64,000 nt of DNA from an uncultured Rubrobacteraceae bacterium (GTDB lineage: Bacteria; Actinomycetota; Rubrobacteria; Rubrobacterales; Rubrobacteraceae). The stretch covers positions 30,635 through 94,634 of the forward strand of contig CADCVF010000011.1 in assembly GCA_902806095.1 (NCBI GenBank). Direction: 5' to 3'. Positions 1 through 7,560 of this stretch are shown here, in pieces; positions within the stretch are counted from its first letter, which is position 1; every line of letters begins with the position of its first letter. Both the position numbers and the translations under genes were made by a program. Below the pieces are notes generated by a model. The model did no database searches. It saw only the letters and a list, made by a program, of their open reading frames with translations, and was not told the origin of the DNA.

Positions 1-1365
1 CTCGTAGTCCTCCGCATCGACCCTGTCGAGCGCGGCATCGAAGGTTACGACCTCCACGTCGAAGTTTGCCCCCAGGTTCTCTTTGTACTGGTCCTGCATG
101 TAGGTAGCCATGTCCCGCTGGAGGCTGTCATCGTTGAAGAGCATCGTCAGCTTGGGCTCCTCGCCAACCTCCTCGACACCCTTCTCCCACAGCGCCTTCG
201 CCGAATCCACGTCCTTGGGCAGGAGGTCGCCGTTGGCCTCCCTGAAGGTCTGGTCGCCGGGGCCTGGCGAGATCGCAGGCGGGACGAAGCCGTAGGCGGG
301 CAGCGAACCGTCCTGGAGTATCTGCTGCGTGAGGGCCTCCCTGTCGAAGCCGATCATGATCGCCTTGCGGATGTTGAGGTTATCCAGCCCCGGCGCCTTC
401 TGGTTGAGCCGCCCGTAAACGGTGAAGGGCAGAGGGAACCGGAAGAAGTCGGGGCTGTCCTGGTACTGCTTGACCCTGTCGCCCGTCAGGGAGGTTAGGT
501 CCAGCTCGCCGCCCTCGTACAGGTTGATCGCCGTGTCTTCCTCCTTGACGATCCGACCGTTGACCGCGTTCACGGCGACGTTTCCCTTGTCCCAGTACTT
601 GTCGTTCTTCTTGAAGACGGCCGTGCCCCCGCCGCCCTCGCTGCCCTCGGTCATGATATATGGGCCGTTGTAGAGCAGGCTGTCCTGGTCCTGGCCGTAC
701 TTGTCGCCGAGCTTCTCGACGAACTCCTGTTGCTGGGGGAAGTAGATCGCGAAGCTGGTAAGCTGCAGGAAGAATGGGGACTTCGATACGAGCGTTACGC
801 TCAGCGTCTTGTCGTCCGGCGTCTCGATCGCGACGTCCTCCGCACTGCCCTTTTTCGTGTTGTACTCGTCGGCACCCTTCACGAACGTGGAGATAATGTA
901 GGCGTAGGTGGCCGCCGTATCAGGGTTCAGCACCTTGAGCCAGGCGTACTTGAAGTCGTGGGAGGTCACCGGGTCGCCGTTGGACCACTGGATCCCATCC
1001 CTCAGCGTGAAGGTGTAAGTTAGATCTCCGTTGCTAAGCTCCACGCCTTCGGCGGCGGCCGGTATCGGCTCGTTGTCGAGATCGAGCCTGTAGAACCCTT
1101 CCATCACATTGGTCAGGACGTCGAACGAGACCGTGTCCGATGTGAGCGCGGAGTCCAGTTCTGGGATCTCGGCCGTAAGGTTGAGGTTGAGTGTGGAGGA
1201 GCCAGCACCCTCCTGGCCACTTCCTCCCTCGAAGACGCTGCCGCAGCCCGCCGTCCCTAGCAAAGCCGCACCCGCTAGCCCCGTCCCGCTGAGCTTCAGG
1301 AAGTCCCTGCGGCTGAACTGTGTCCCGACGAGCACCTTGCTCGGCCTGACTCTCCTTATGGCCAT
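1..1365 (-). CDS. Oligopeptide-type ABC transporter substrate-binding lipoprotein (partial)
   Basis: This is the N-terminal 455 residues of an extracytoplasmic solute-binding protein (SBP_bac_5 family, OppA/DppA-like); the gene runs off the left edge, so its C-terminus is not seen. ATG at 1363-1365 is preceded by AAGGAGG (1371-1377, complement). The N-terminus has a twin-arginine motif RRDFLKLSG, a hydrophobic stretch and a lipobox-like GTAGCGS, which suggests Tat export and lipid anchoring. Family-typical text follows, such as LRDGIQWSNGDPVTSHDFKY (residues about 118-137). Known for the family: it captures peptides or other small ligands for an ABC importer. The importer partners are outside the window. 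The ligand cannot be told from sequence. Confidence 0.9.
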   Translation of the reverse strand, partial: MAIRRVRPSKVLVGTQFSRRDFLKLSGTGLAGAALLGTAGCGSVFEGGSGQEGAGSSTLNLNLTAEIPELDSALTSDTVSFDVLTNVMEGFYRLDLDNEPIPAAAEGVELSNGDLTYTFTLRDGIQWSNGDPVTSHDFKYAWLKVLNPDTAATYAYIISTFVKGADEYNTKKGSAEDVAIETPDDKTLSVTLVSKSPFFLQLTSFAIYFPQQQEFVEKLGDKYGQDQDSLLYNGPYIMTEGSEGGGGTAVFKKNDKYWDKGNVAVNAVNGRIVKEEDTAINLYEGGELDLTSLTGDRVKQYQDSPDFFRFPLPFTVYGRLNQKAPGLDNLNIRKAIMIGFDREALTQQILQDGSLPAYGFVPPAISPGPGDQTFREANGDLLPKDVDSAKALWEKGVEEVGEEPKLTMLFNDDSLQRDMATYMQDQYKENLGANFDVEVVTFDAALDRVDAEDYE

Positions 1366-1645
1366 CTGATCCTCCTTTCCCTCTCCGGCGCCTGATGCGC
1401 CGGAGTCCAAACCTGACTACTACCAGTATGTTATACGGACAGACGTCGAACTCAGACGCCCCACCGACGCCTACGGGTCGCGCGACCCCCAGGTGCCCGT
1501 AAGGATACTCCTGAACAAGAGCCGACGCTTACACAAACAGTTTGCATCTTTCTATTACTAGTTTGGTTTAATCCAACTGTAACCGGGATATGTAAAGAAA
1601 GTCAAGCTGCGCCCAGGCCCTCACAGGAAACCTTAACGGAATGTA
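1366..1645 (-). promoter_or_regulatory. Leader and probable promoter of the OppA-like gene
   Basis: This gene-free stretch holds a perfect 7-bp hairpin (CCGGCGC-CTGAT-GCGCCGG, 1385-1403) just upstream of the ribosome-binding site, and a -10-like TATAAC on the minus strand at 1430-1435. No convincing -35 is visible. The rest (about 1440-1645) is comparatively AT-rich with no coding signal that I can support. Confidence 0.35.
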
Positions 1646-1800
1646 AGCATTTCAGCTTGTCAGCACGCTCAGGCCTTGCGGCCTTCGCTCGTCAGCACTT
1701 CAGCACGGCGGCTACGCCGCCTTGTCAGCATTTCAGCAAGAGAAAAGCTGACTTGCTGACTTGCGCGGGATTGGGAAGGGTTGGCCCTTCCCAATCCCGC
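1646..1800. repeat. Modular intergenic repeat, block A
   Basis: Short words TTCAGC, GTCAGCA and GCTGACTT alternate with hairpins AGGCC-TTGC-GGCCT (1671-1684) and GGCGGC-TAC-GCCGCC (about 1706-1720). The block ends in a perfect 16-bp inverted repeat, arms 1765-1780 and 1785-1800, loop TTGG, immediately before the acetyltransferase leader. The same word set recurs at seven other places in the window. Confidence 0.85.
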
Positions 1801-1840
1801 TGTAGAATGCCGATGGATGATGAGTCGTAGGGAGCGAGAC

Positions 1841-2425
1841 ATGAAGCCACCGATACTTATGGACTTCCCTGAGAGCTTCGAGACGGAGCGGCTCCTGATC
1901 CGGAGCCCACTCCCCGGCGACGGTCGGGAGATGCATGAGGCGGTCAGGGAATCCGTCGAAGAGCTCACTCCGTGGATGGCGTGGCCGAAGGAGCACAGGA
2001 CCGTCGAGGACTCGGAGGCGAGCGCGCGCCGTGCACGAGTCGCTTTCCTACAGCGTTCCGAGCTCAGGTTGCATCTCTATCTCAAGGGAACGGAGACGCT
2101 GGTGGGGAGCAGCGGGTTGCAAGGGATCGACTGGGAGGTGCCGAAGTTCGAGATCGGCTACTGGTGCCGCACCAAGTTAACGGGTCGCGGCTATATCACC
2201 GAGGCAGTGCTAGGCATCACAGAGTTCGCGTTCGACGCCCTCGGGGCCAGACGCGTAGAGATCCGATGTGACTCACGCAACCTTCCCAGCGCGAGGGTCG
2301 CCGAGCGGGCAGGCTTTTTGCTCGAAGGCGAACTCCACAACAACGAGGTCGGCACCGATAGAAGGCTAGCGAACACCCTGATCTACGCCATGACCCCGGA
2401 GCATCGTTCGAAGCCGACAAGCTGA
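1841..2425 (+). CDS. GNAT-family N-acetyltransferase (RimJ/RimL type)
   Basis: The 194-residue protein matches the RimJ/RimL-like acetyltransferase fold: an N-terminal ETERLLIRSP strand, then GYWCRTKLTGRGYITEA, which carries the acetyl-CoA-binding R/Q-x-x-G-x-G/A loop, then a C-terminal DSRNLPSARVAERAGF segment. These enzymes acetylate amino groups of protein N-termini or small molecules; the acceptor here is unknown. I chose ATG 1841 because AGGGAG lies 6-11 nt upstream. The frame stays open to 1781, but that part lies in the terminal hairpin of repeat block A. The stop codon lies in the first word of repeat block B. Confidence 0.88.
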   Translation: MKPPILMDFPESFETERLLIRSPLPGDGREMHEAVRESVEELTPWMAWPKEHRTVEDSEASARRARVAFLQRSELRLHLYLKGTETLVGSSGLQGIDWEVPKFEIGYWCRTKLTGRGYITEAVLGITEFAFDALGARRVEIRCDSRNLPSARVAERAGFLLEGELHNNEVGTDRRLANTLIYAMTPEHRSKPTS

Positions 2426-2510
2426 AATGCTGACAAGCGAGGGCCGAAGGCCCGGAGCGTGCTGACAAGGCGCCAAAGGCGCCGTGCTGACTAGCTGACT
2501 ACCCTCCGGC
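2421..2510. repeat. Modular intergenic repeat, block B (spans both neighbouring stop codons)
   Basis: The whole gap between two convergent genes is repeat: GCTGAAATGCTGACAAGCG, a hairpin GGGCC-GAA-GGCCC (2441-2453), GCGTGCTGACAAG, a second hairpin GGCGCC-AAA-GGCGCC (about 2469-2483), then GTGCTGACTAGCTGAC. The TGA of the acetyltransferase (2423-2425) and the TAG of the minus-strand membrane protein (2499-2501) are both formed by repeat words. Confidence 0.85.
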
Positions 2511-3542
2511 GCGGTCGCGGACGTAGGCCTCGTAGGATGGGTGGGAGGCGCGGGGACGGCGACGTGAGAAGAGGGCGAGGATGACGGCCCCGGTGCCGAG
2601 TAGAGAGAGGGCGTAGGGCAGCAGGTCGCCGAGCACGGGAATGAAGGTGGTCCCGGCGAGGATCATGGCCCCCACCACGGCTGCCAGGGCGTTGCCGACC
2701 CTGTAGCGTCCCGTAACCATAAGGACCCTGGTCCCGATGAAGAACGATGCGACCAGCGCCCCGAAGAACAGGAGCGCCAGGTAAGCAGGCACGAGGAGCA
2801 GCAGGAGCGGTATCCCTATTATGGTGACCGCGAGTACGACGCAGAGCACGAAGAACACCGGCAAAGAGACCAGCCCGTAGACGAAGGCTCTCCCCGGAGA
2901 CTCCTCAGCCCTGCGCGCCGCCGAGGCCAGCGGCCCTGGTGCCAGCACGGCAGCGAGCACGGCACAGGCAGCGAACGCGAGAGCCGCGAACAGCCAGCCG
3001 ACGAAGCCGAGTATGCCAGGCTCGTGGGACTCGTCGAAGTCGAGTGCCATACCCCTTGCCATCATGTGGCCCTCCACGGCACCCCTGTTGCCGGTGATCT
3101 CACAGCTCTCGCACTCTAGGTTCCCCGATATCCTCGCTTCTGGACCAAGGTCCACGTCTCCCCATCCTACGCTTACGTCCCCTTTTACGGGAGCGTTAAC
3201 GAAAACGTCACCGAACTCGGCGCGAACGTCGCCTTCGACGGGGCCTTCGATCTCCACGTCCCCGAAACCAGCGTCGATGTCGCCTCTCACCTCGCCGCCT
3301 ACGAGTACGTCGCCGAACCCGGAATGCACGTCGTTCTCTACCAGTCCGCGTACTTCGAGGTCACCGGCCCCGGTCGAAACGTTGCGCTCGACCTCTTGCG
3401 AACCTACCATGACATCGCCAACGAGCCGCTCCTCGGCCGCGTGGGCGGGGAGCGGCAGGAGGGCGACGAGACCGAGGATCACGACTGAGATGGTAAGCAG
3501 GGGCAGGGCGTCGACCCGAACAGAGGTTAAGGAGGGGTTCAT
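2499..3542 (-). CDS. Exported beta-helix-repeat protein with multi-pass membrane domain
   Basis: The protein has 347 residues. After a signal-like N-terminus (hydrophobic TISVVILGLVALLPLPAHA) comes a run of about 15-residue repeats with the motif GDV or GDVxV (residues about 35-150), resembling bactofilin/polymer-forming right-handed beta-helix repeats. The C-terminal half contains about four to five hydrophobic helices, ending in an Arg-rich tail. ATG 3540-3542 overlaps the anti-sigma stop by 4 nt (ATGA), so the two genes are translationally coupled; I rejected the longer open frame upstream because it only antiparallels the anti-sigma gene. Third gene of the sigma operon, so it may be the effector or sensor partner of the envelope-stress pair. 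Exact role unknown. Confidence 0.75.
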   Translation of the reverse strand: MNPSLTSVRVDALPLLTISVVILGLVALLPLPAHAAEERLVGDVMVGSQEVERNVSTGAGDLEVRGLVENDVHSGFGDVLVGGEVRGDIDAGFGDVEIEGPVEGDVRAEFGDVFVNAPVKGDVSVGWGDVDLGPEARISGNLECESCEITGNRGAVEGHMMARGMALDFDESHEPGILGFVGWLFAALAFAACAVLAAVLAPGPLASAARRAEESPGRAFVYGLVSLPVFFVLCVVLAVTIIGIPLLLLLVPAYLALLFFGALVASFFIGTRVLMVTGRYRVGNALAAVVGAMILAGTTFIPVLGDLLPYALSLLGTGAVILALFSRRRPRASHPSYEAYVRDRAGG

Positions 3543-4039
3543 GCCTCTATTGCGCGCCGGCGGGAGACCGCCAGGTATACTGCGGCTATAACGAGGTCCA
3601 CGAAAGCGCCGATGGCGAGGGCGACCAGGAGCGCCTGACCGATGGCGGCGAAGATGACCTGGATCACGTCGGCGAAGCCGGCCACGAACCCCCAGAAGAC
3701 GTTCATCGCGTCGATGACGAGAACTGCGAGGTTCGTACCGTACAGCATCATGGCAACCGAGGCCGTAAGCAGCAGGACAACGGCGAGCGCGGCCCAGAGG
3801 AGTCTTGCCTTTGTAGACCGGGTCGGCAGCGCCATTGCGACGCCCCGGCACACCGAGTTGGCCTCCTCGAACTCCAGGGAGCCGAGGGAAGCGTTGAGCC
3901 GCAACTCCCTCTCGTAGAGAGTTTGGCAGCCACTGCAGCCTCTCAAGTGCGCCCTGATCTCCCTCTCCCGCTCCGGTGCCAGCGAGCCGTCGGCAAGCTC
4001 GAAGACGGGCTCGGGATCGCAGGGACACTGACCCTTCAC
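3539..4039 (-). CDS. Anti-sigma factor with zinc-finger (zf-HC2) domain
   Basis: The 166-residue protein has a cytoplasmic N-terminal zinc-binding anti-sigma domain with H-x3-C-x2-C (AHLRGCSGC, residues about 30-38) plus an upstream Cys pair (CPCDP). Three hydrophobic segments follow (about 75-97, 105-130, 132-158), ending RRRAIEA. Proteins of this kind bind and silence the ECF sigma factor encoded next door until a signal releases it. Its ATG overlaps the sigma stop codon by 4 nt and its own stop overlaps the next start by 4 nt, so the three genes form one tightly coupled unit. Confidence 0.88.
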   Translation of the reverse strand: MKGQCPCDPEPVFELADGSLAPEREREIRAHLRGCSGCQTLYERELRLNASLGSLEFEEANSVCRGVAMALPTRSTKARLLWAALAVVLLLTASVAMMLYGTNLAVLVIDAMNVFWGFVAGFADVIQVIFAAIGQALLVALAIGAFVDLVIAAVYLAVSRRRAIEA

Positions 4040-4647
4040 TCCCGCTCCCCCGCCTCTTCCAGCCTTCCGGCGAGCATGTTGCGTGCGCGAAAAAGTCTGC
4101 TCTTCACTGCGGGGACCGTGATGGAGAGCACCTCGGCTATCTCCGCGTAGCTGAGGTCCTCGGTGTAGCGGAGGATCAGTGGCACGCCGTAGGTCTCGGG
4201 CAGGGTTGCGATCGCCTCCCTGACGCTCCTGGAACGGTCGGCGTCGACGGCCTCGGCTTCAGGGCTTTGCGAGACGGGGGCGTGGGCTTCGGGGTTGAAC
4301 TCGACGCTCTCCCTCCGGCGCCTTAGGGTGTCTACGCCGAGGTTGTTGGCGATCGCCAGCAGCCACGTCTTGAAGCGGTAGTCAGGGTTGAAGGTCTCGA
4401 GGCGGTCGTAGGCGCGCAAAAACGTCTCCTGCACGAGATCCTCGACCGAGATCTCACGCCGCGCATAAGGGTAGACGACGCGGCCGACCAGCCGCTCGTA
4501 ACGGCCTACCAGCTCCTCGTAGGAACGCAGGTCTCCAGAGAGCGTGCGTGCGACGAGCTCTTTGTCATCCAGCTCCGCGCGCCGGACCGACAGGCTCCCC
4601 AGCCTCTCCCGCCAGCCACCTATGGTCACCGTAGATGTGTACTCCAT
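4036..4647 (-). CDS. ECF-family RNA polymerase sigma factor
   Basis: The 203-residue protein has sigma-70 region 2 (ELVGRYERLVGRVVYPYARR and EDLVQETFLRAYDRL, residues about 45-82) and region 4 (LPETYGVPLILRYTEDLSYAEIAEVL, about 148-173, then a helix-turn-helix recognition segment VKSRLFRARN). There is no region 1.1 or region 3, as expected for group 4 sigma factors. It directs RNA polymerase to envelope- or stress-type promoters. The start ATG lies only 11 nt after a candidate ECF-type -10 element, so the transcript leader would be very short. It is cotranscribed with its anti-sigma factor and an exported repeat protein. Confidence 0.93.
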   Translation of the reverse strand: MEYTSTVTIGGWRERLGSLSVRRAELDDKELVARTLSGDLRSYEELVGRYERLVGRVVYPYARREISVEDLVQETFLRAYDRLETFNPDYRFKTWLLAIANNLGVDTLRRRRESVEFNPEAHAPVSQSPEAEAVDADRSRSVREAIATLPETYGVPLILRYTEDLSYAEIAEVLSITVPAVKSRLFRARNMLAGRLEEAGERE

Positions 4648-4658
4648 ACTAAGACGAG

Positions 4659-4713
4659 TATACGCTCCCGATCCAGGAAAGTTTCCGGGAAGACTGTGCT
4701 GTGTTCCCGGAAA
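4659..4713 (-). promoter_or_regulatory. ECF-type autoregulatory promoter with overlapping palindrome
   Basis: On the minus strand GGAAAC (4681-4686) is followed after exactly 16 nt by CGTATA (4659-4664), the spacing and base pattern of ECF sigma promoters. A perfect 10-bp inverted repeat, TTTCCGGGAA (4682-4691) and TTCCCGGAAA (4704-4713) with a 12-nt spacer, overlaps the -35 element and could bind a dimeric regulator, or hold a second, facing -35 element. Confidence 0.6.
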
Positions 4714-4768
4714 GCCAGGTGGGTTCTGACGAGAAAGTGTGTTGTGTGAAAAGGCGGCGACCGTAAGG

Positions 4769-5497
4769 CTAGATCGCGGCCTGCCCGTCGATGCTCAGGC
4801 CGGATAACCTGGAGGCGTGCTCGGCGAGGGCCTCTCCGTTGACTATGACGATCCTGCGGTTGCGGCTCTCTATTACCCCGTCGCGCTGGAGCTCGCTCAT
4901 CACCTTGGAGACGGCCTCCCTGGTAGAGGCGATCATGTTGGCAAGGTCCTGGTGGGTGAGGCGCACGTCGATCAGTGTGCCAATACCGTTGCTCTCCCCA
5001 AAGCGATCGCCGAGGTTTATGAGCAGCGTCGCCAGCCTGGTCGAGACCTCCCTGTGCAAGAGGCTCTCTATAACCTCATCGGACTGCCTGAGCCGCTCGG
5101 AGAACGAGGAGAAGAGCTTGAGGGCGAAGGCGGGATCGCTCCTTATAACCCGCTCTATGGATGCCTTCTGGATGCTCGCGACGCGTGACTCGGTAACGGC
5201 CTCGGCGAAGACGTCTTGCCAGCGCCCCTCGACGAGGTTGAGCTTGCCGAAGACACCGCCTTCCTTGAGGAGCGCGGTCGTGGCCTCCTTGTAGTCGCCG
5301 TAGATCTTATACAGCCGCACCGTGCCAGAGAGCAGAAAATAGAGCTGGTCGTCGGGATCCCCTGGCGTAAAGATCATGTCCCTCGGACCGAAGCGCCGCT
5401 CTACGGCCCTGAGACCGGCCTCTTCGAAGTCCTTGAGATCGAACCCCTCCGGTGCGGTTGTGGTAGCGAACCCTCCGGTGCTGTGGCTCGTGAGCAT
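4769..5497 (-). CDS. Crp/Fnr-family transcription regulator
   Basis: The 242-residue protein combines an N-terminal cyclic-nucleotide-binding-like beta-barrel (FGPRDMIFTPGDPDDQLYFL, LLSGTVRLYK, residues about 30-65), a long dimerisation helix (SFSERLRQSDEVIESLLHRE) and a C-terminal winged helix-turn-helix (LTHQDLANMIASTREAVSKV). No N-terminal Cys cluster for an Fnr iron-sulfur centre is seen. I chose ATG 5495-5497 because AGAGAGG lies about 9 nt upstream; an in-frame ATG at 5524 is possible. The effector and regulon are not deducible. It stands alone between the sigma operon and an unknown gene. Confidence 0.88.
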   Translation of the reverse strand: MLTSHSTGGFATTTAPEGFDLKDFEEAGLRAVERRFGPRDMIFTPGDPDDQLYFLLSGTVRLYKIYGDYKEATTALLKEGGVFGKLNLVEGRWQDVFAEAVTESRVASIQKASIERVIRSDPAFALKLFSSFSERLRQSDEVIESLLHREVSTRLATLLINLGDRFGESNGIGTLIDVRLTHQDLANMIASTREAVSKVMSELQRDGVIESRNRRIVIVNGEALAEHASRLSGLSIDGQAAI

Positions 5498-5558
5498 CTG
5501 ATGCGACCTCTCTAATGAAAACATCCTGTAAACCCGGCGAAAGCTTCCGGACACGAAT

Positions 5559-5601
5559 ATTATACCCGATGTTCCAATTTCTATTCTTGATTGGCGCAAT
5601 C
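5559..5601 (-). promoter_or_regulatory. Promoter of the Crp/Fnr gene with small palindrome
   Basis: A consensus -10 TATAAT is present on the minus strand at 5559-5564. About 25 bp upstream is GATTG-GCG-CAATC (5589-5601), a perfect 5-bp inverted repeat resembling a half-relaxed Crp/Fnr operator. Autoregulation through it is inference only. Confidence 0.4.
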
Positions 5602-5636
5602 CCCCGGCGCACTCCGGCCGGGTCGTCGAGAAACCC

Positions 5637-6257
5637 TCAGGCTGCTGTCCTGCGCCACCTGAGCTGTACGCCGGCACGTTTGGCGACGAAGAGAAGGTCG
5701 TCGCGCAGGGCGCCGATGTCTTTGTCGTAGATGGTTACGATACAGAAGTCGCAGTTACGGTAGGCCCAGGCGAACGGCGCGAGATCCCCGGCCACCTGCC
5801 TCTCCGAGTTCATGCCCCAGGCATCCGCAAGCTCCAGGCGTCCCTCTGCGAGCTCGAGGGTAATGCGCCACCCCTCGTCCGTAGGGACCTCGAAGTAGCC
5901 AGGCAACCTCCCGGCTGGGACCATGGCGTTCTGCAGATCCTTCGCGAAGGCCCTCTTGTGGGCCTCGACCCCAGCGAGGTAGTCCGTGTCGTCAACCGAC
6001 CTGGGGGGAGCGGGTATGTAGAGGCGGTTCTCCGTAACCTTCACGCCTTCAGGCGGGTAGAACCCGATGAAAGGGACCGGCGAGCGCCAAAGGTGCTGTA
6101 TCACCCCGAGCGCCACGTTGCGGCGCTCCGCCGGCTCCCCGACAGACTCGGCGAAGCGCATCGCCCTCAGGCGCATGTGCCTGGGCTCCCACGGATGTGG
6201 CTCTCCCACAGTCCGTGGCCGCCTCCGGCGCTTCGTTATACGACGAACCTCTTCCAT
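5637..6257 (-). CDS. Uncharacterised protein, 206 residues
   Basis: I do not recognise this protein. It is soluble-looking: a basic N-terminus (RRITKRRRRPRTVGEPHPW), no signal peptide and no membrane helix. A central stretch (PVPFIGFYPPEG, then LYIPAPPRSVDDTDYLAG) and a C-terminal region with two close cysteines-and-aromatics (YRNCDFCIVTIYDKD) look folded. It overlaps no other gene. A TAGAAT -10 at 6267-6272 lies only 9 nt before the ATG, so the mRNA would have almost no leader. Codon use and GC match the neighbours, so it is probably a real gene. Confidence 0.6.
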   Translation of the reverse strand: MEEVRRITKRRRRPRTVGEPHPWEPRHMRLRAMRFAESVGEPAERRNVALGVIQHLWRSPVPFIGFYPPEGVKVTENRLYIPAPPRSVDDTDYLAGVEAHKRAFAKDLQNAMVPAGRLPGYFEVPTDEGWRITLELAEGRLELADAWGMNSERQVAGDLAPFAWAYRNCDFCIVTIYDKDIGALRDDLLFVAKRAGVQLRWRRTAA

Positions 6258-6307
6258 GACGCGCGTATTCTACAACTCTCGTGCGCCCGATGCCCGGCAC
6301 GAAAGTT

Positions 6308-6335
6308 CGAGGGCGGGACCGAAGCCCCGCCCTCG
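6308..6335 (-). terminator. Hairpin after the metallopeptidase gene
   Basis: A perfect 10-bp GC-rich inverted repeat (arms 6308-6317 and 6326-6335, 8-nt loop) lies between the stop of the YugP-like gene and the promoter of the next gene. It lacks a clear U-run, so termination is likely but not certain. Confidence 0.5.
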
Positions 6336-6357
6336 AGGTCTTGACGAAAGGTCTACC

Positions 6358-7059
6358 CTACTGCCTGCTTACGAGCAGCAGGTAGAGGAAGGTCAGTACC
6401 GCCGTGAGAGCAGCGGCGATGTAGGTGAAGGCCGCCGCAGTCAAGACCCGCCTGGTCCCTGCGGCCTCCGTGCCCGACAGTATCCCGTAGCGCGTCAGGA
6501 GTCCGTAGGCGCGGGTAGAGGCGTTGATCTCCACTGGCAGCGTCACGACGTGGAACAGTAGAACCCCGAGGAACAGCACGATAGCGACGTTGATCAGGAG
6601 CGACCCCATCGGGCTCGACGCGCCCCCGACAAATAAGGCCATGATGAAAGCCATGGGCCAGATCTGGCTGCTGAAGTTAACGACAGGGAAGATTCCGGCC
6701 CTCAACTTCATCGGCAGGTAGCCGCCCGCGTCCTGGATCGCGTGCCCCACCTCGTGGGCGGCCACGCTGACACCGGCGATGGAGTTGCCCCTGAAGTTGT
6801 CCTCGGAGAGCCGTATGACCTTACTCCTCGGGTCGTAGTGGTCGGTTAGCTGTCCGGCCACGGGCTCTACCCTCACGTTAGTGAGGCCGTTGCGGTCGAG
6901 TATCATGCGCGCCGTCTGCTGGCCGGTAAGGCCGCTCGCGCTACGCTTCTTCGAGAACTTCGAGTAAGAGCTCCTCACCCACAGGGCCGCGGCCCCAGAG
7001 ATGAGCATACCGACAATCATTATCAGCAAGTAACCGCCGAATCCACCTGGTACAAACAA
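6358..7059 (-). CDS. YugP-like neutral zinc metallopeptidase (Zn_peptidase_2)
   Basis: The 233-residue membrane protein has an N-terminal transmembrane helix (YLLIMIVGMLISGAAALWV), the zinc metallopeptidase motif HEVGH (in VAAHEVGHAIQD, about residues 100-111), two or three hydrophobic helices after it, and a final membrane helix. The family is widespread in Gram-positives as an integral-membrane peptidase of unknown substrate. The start is TTG at 7057-7059, with AGGAGG 7 nt upstream. A TAGAAT -10 lies at 7091-7096 on the minus strand. Single-gene unit. Confidence 0.88.
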   Translation of the reverse strand: MFVPGGFGGYLLIMIVGMLISGAAALWVRSSYSKFSKKRSASGLTGQQTARMILDRNGLTNVRVEPVAGQLTDHYDPRSKVIRLSEDNFRGNSIAGVSVAAHEVGHAIQDAGGYLPMKLRAGIFPVVNFSSQIWPMAFIMALFVGGASSPMGSLLINVAIVLFLGVLLFHVVTLPVEINASTRAYGLLTRYGILSGTEAAGTRRVLTAAAFTYIAAALTAVLTFLYLLLVSRQ

Positions 7060-7170
7060 CGTCTATCCTCCTAGCAGATTTACTGCCCATATTCTACTAC
7101 ACAGACATACGCAGGAGCGCCTGCAAAGTTCCGCTGAAAGTGCGTTTACAGAGTATTGGGAGGGTGGTGG

Positions 7171-7254
7171 ACCTTCTTGAGATCGTCTACGACGGAGGTG
7201 TCGGCGAGGGGCCAGGGTCGCCGAGTTCATCTTCGGGCACGCATGATCTTGCCG
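7171..7254 (-). pseudogene. Decayed copy of the 3' end of acs
   Basis: About 84 nt match the end of the intact acs gene 1 kb away: CTTGAGATCGTCTACGACGG (from 7176) and GCATGATCTTGCCG (7241-7254) are shared with 8193-8212 and 8287-8300, while about 30 nt between them have been lost and the rest has drifted. Read on the minus strand it would encode GKIMR and then, in a shifted frame, LADTSVVDDLKK, matching [13 protein letters not shown] of acs. It is not functional. Its last bases now form the likely -35 of the downstream small cluster. Confidence 0.75.
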
Positions 7255-7278
7255 TTCGTTTTGGTTGGAGGCTAGAAT
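7249..7278 (+). promoter_or_regulatory. Leaderless promoter of the DUF4160 gene
   Basis: TTGCCG (7249-7254), 18 nt, then TAGAAT (7273-7278); the ATG starts six nt later at 7285, where transcription itself would begin. The -35 lies in the acs-derived remnant. Confidence 0.5.
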
Positions 7279-7284
7279 ACTTGC

Positions 7285-7554
7285 ATGCCGGAACTCAGCC
7301 GTTTCTTCGGTATCATTATTCGTATGTACTGGGAGACTGGCACACCGCATCACAGCCCTCATTTCCACGCTTACTATCAGGATGACGTAGCGATCTACGG
7401 CATCGATCCAGTCGAGACAATGGCAGGTTCGCTTCCCAGACGCCAGCGGCGACTCGTCGAAGCCTGGGCCGAATTGCACCAGCAGGAATTGACGGACGAC
7501 TGGCAACGGTTACAAGAAGGTCGAAGCCCGCTCCCGATACAGCCATTGGAGTAG
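7285..7554 (+). CDS. DUF4160 domain protein
   Basis: The 89-residue protein has the DUF4160 pattern: PELSRFFGIIIRMYWE, then HHSPHFHAYYQD with closely spaced histidines, then AIYGIDPVETMAGSLPRRQ and a helical WAELHQQELTDDW. DUF4160 genes are commonly found directly before DUF2442 genes, and such pairs are often listed as candidate toxin-antitoxin modules; this has not been shown generally. Here the DUF2442 gene starts 6 nt after the stop. The start seems leaderless. Confidence 0.85.
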   Translation: MPELSRFFGIIIRMYWETGTPHHSPHFHAYYQDDVAIYGIDPVETMAGSLPRRQRRLVEAWAELHQQELTDDWQRLQEGRSPLPIQPLE

Positions 7555-7560
7555 GAAGGG

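Noticed and set aside
1781-1840. Upstream start of the GNAT gene at 1781
   Set aside because: These codons lie in the 16-bp terminal hairpin of a repeat block; ATG 1841 has a proper SD.
3543-4028. N-terminal extension of the beta-helix protein
   Set aside because: The extra 160 codons only lie in another frame of the anti-sigma gene; the ATGA overlap at 3542 gives a good start and signal peptide.
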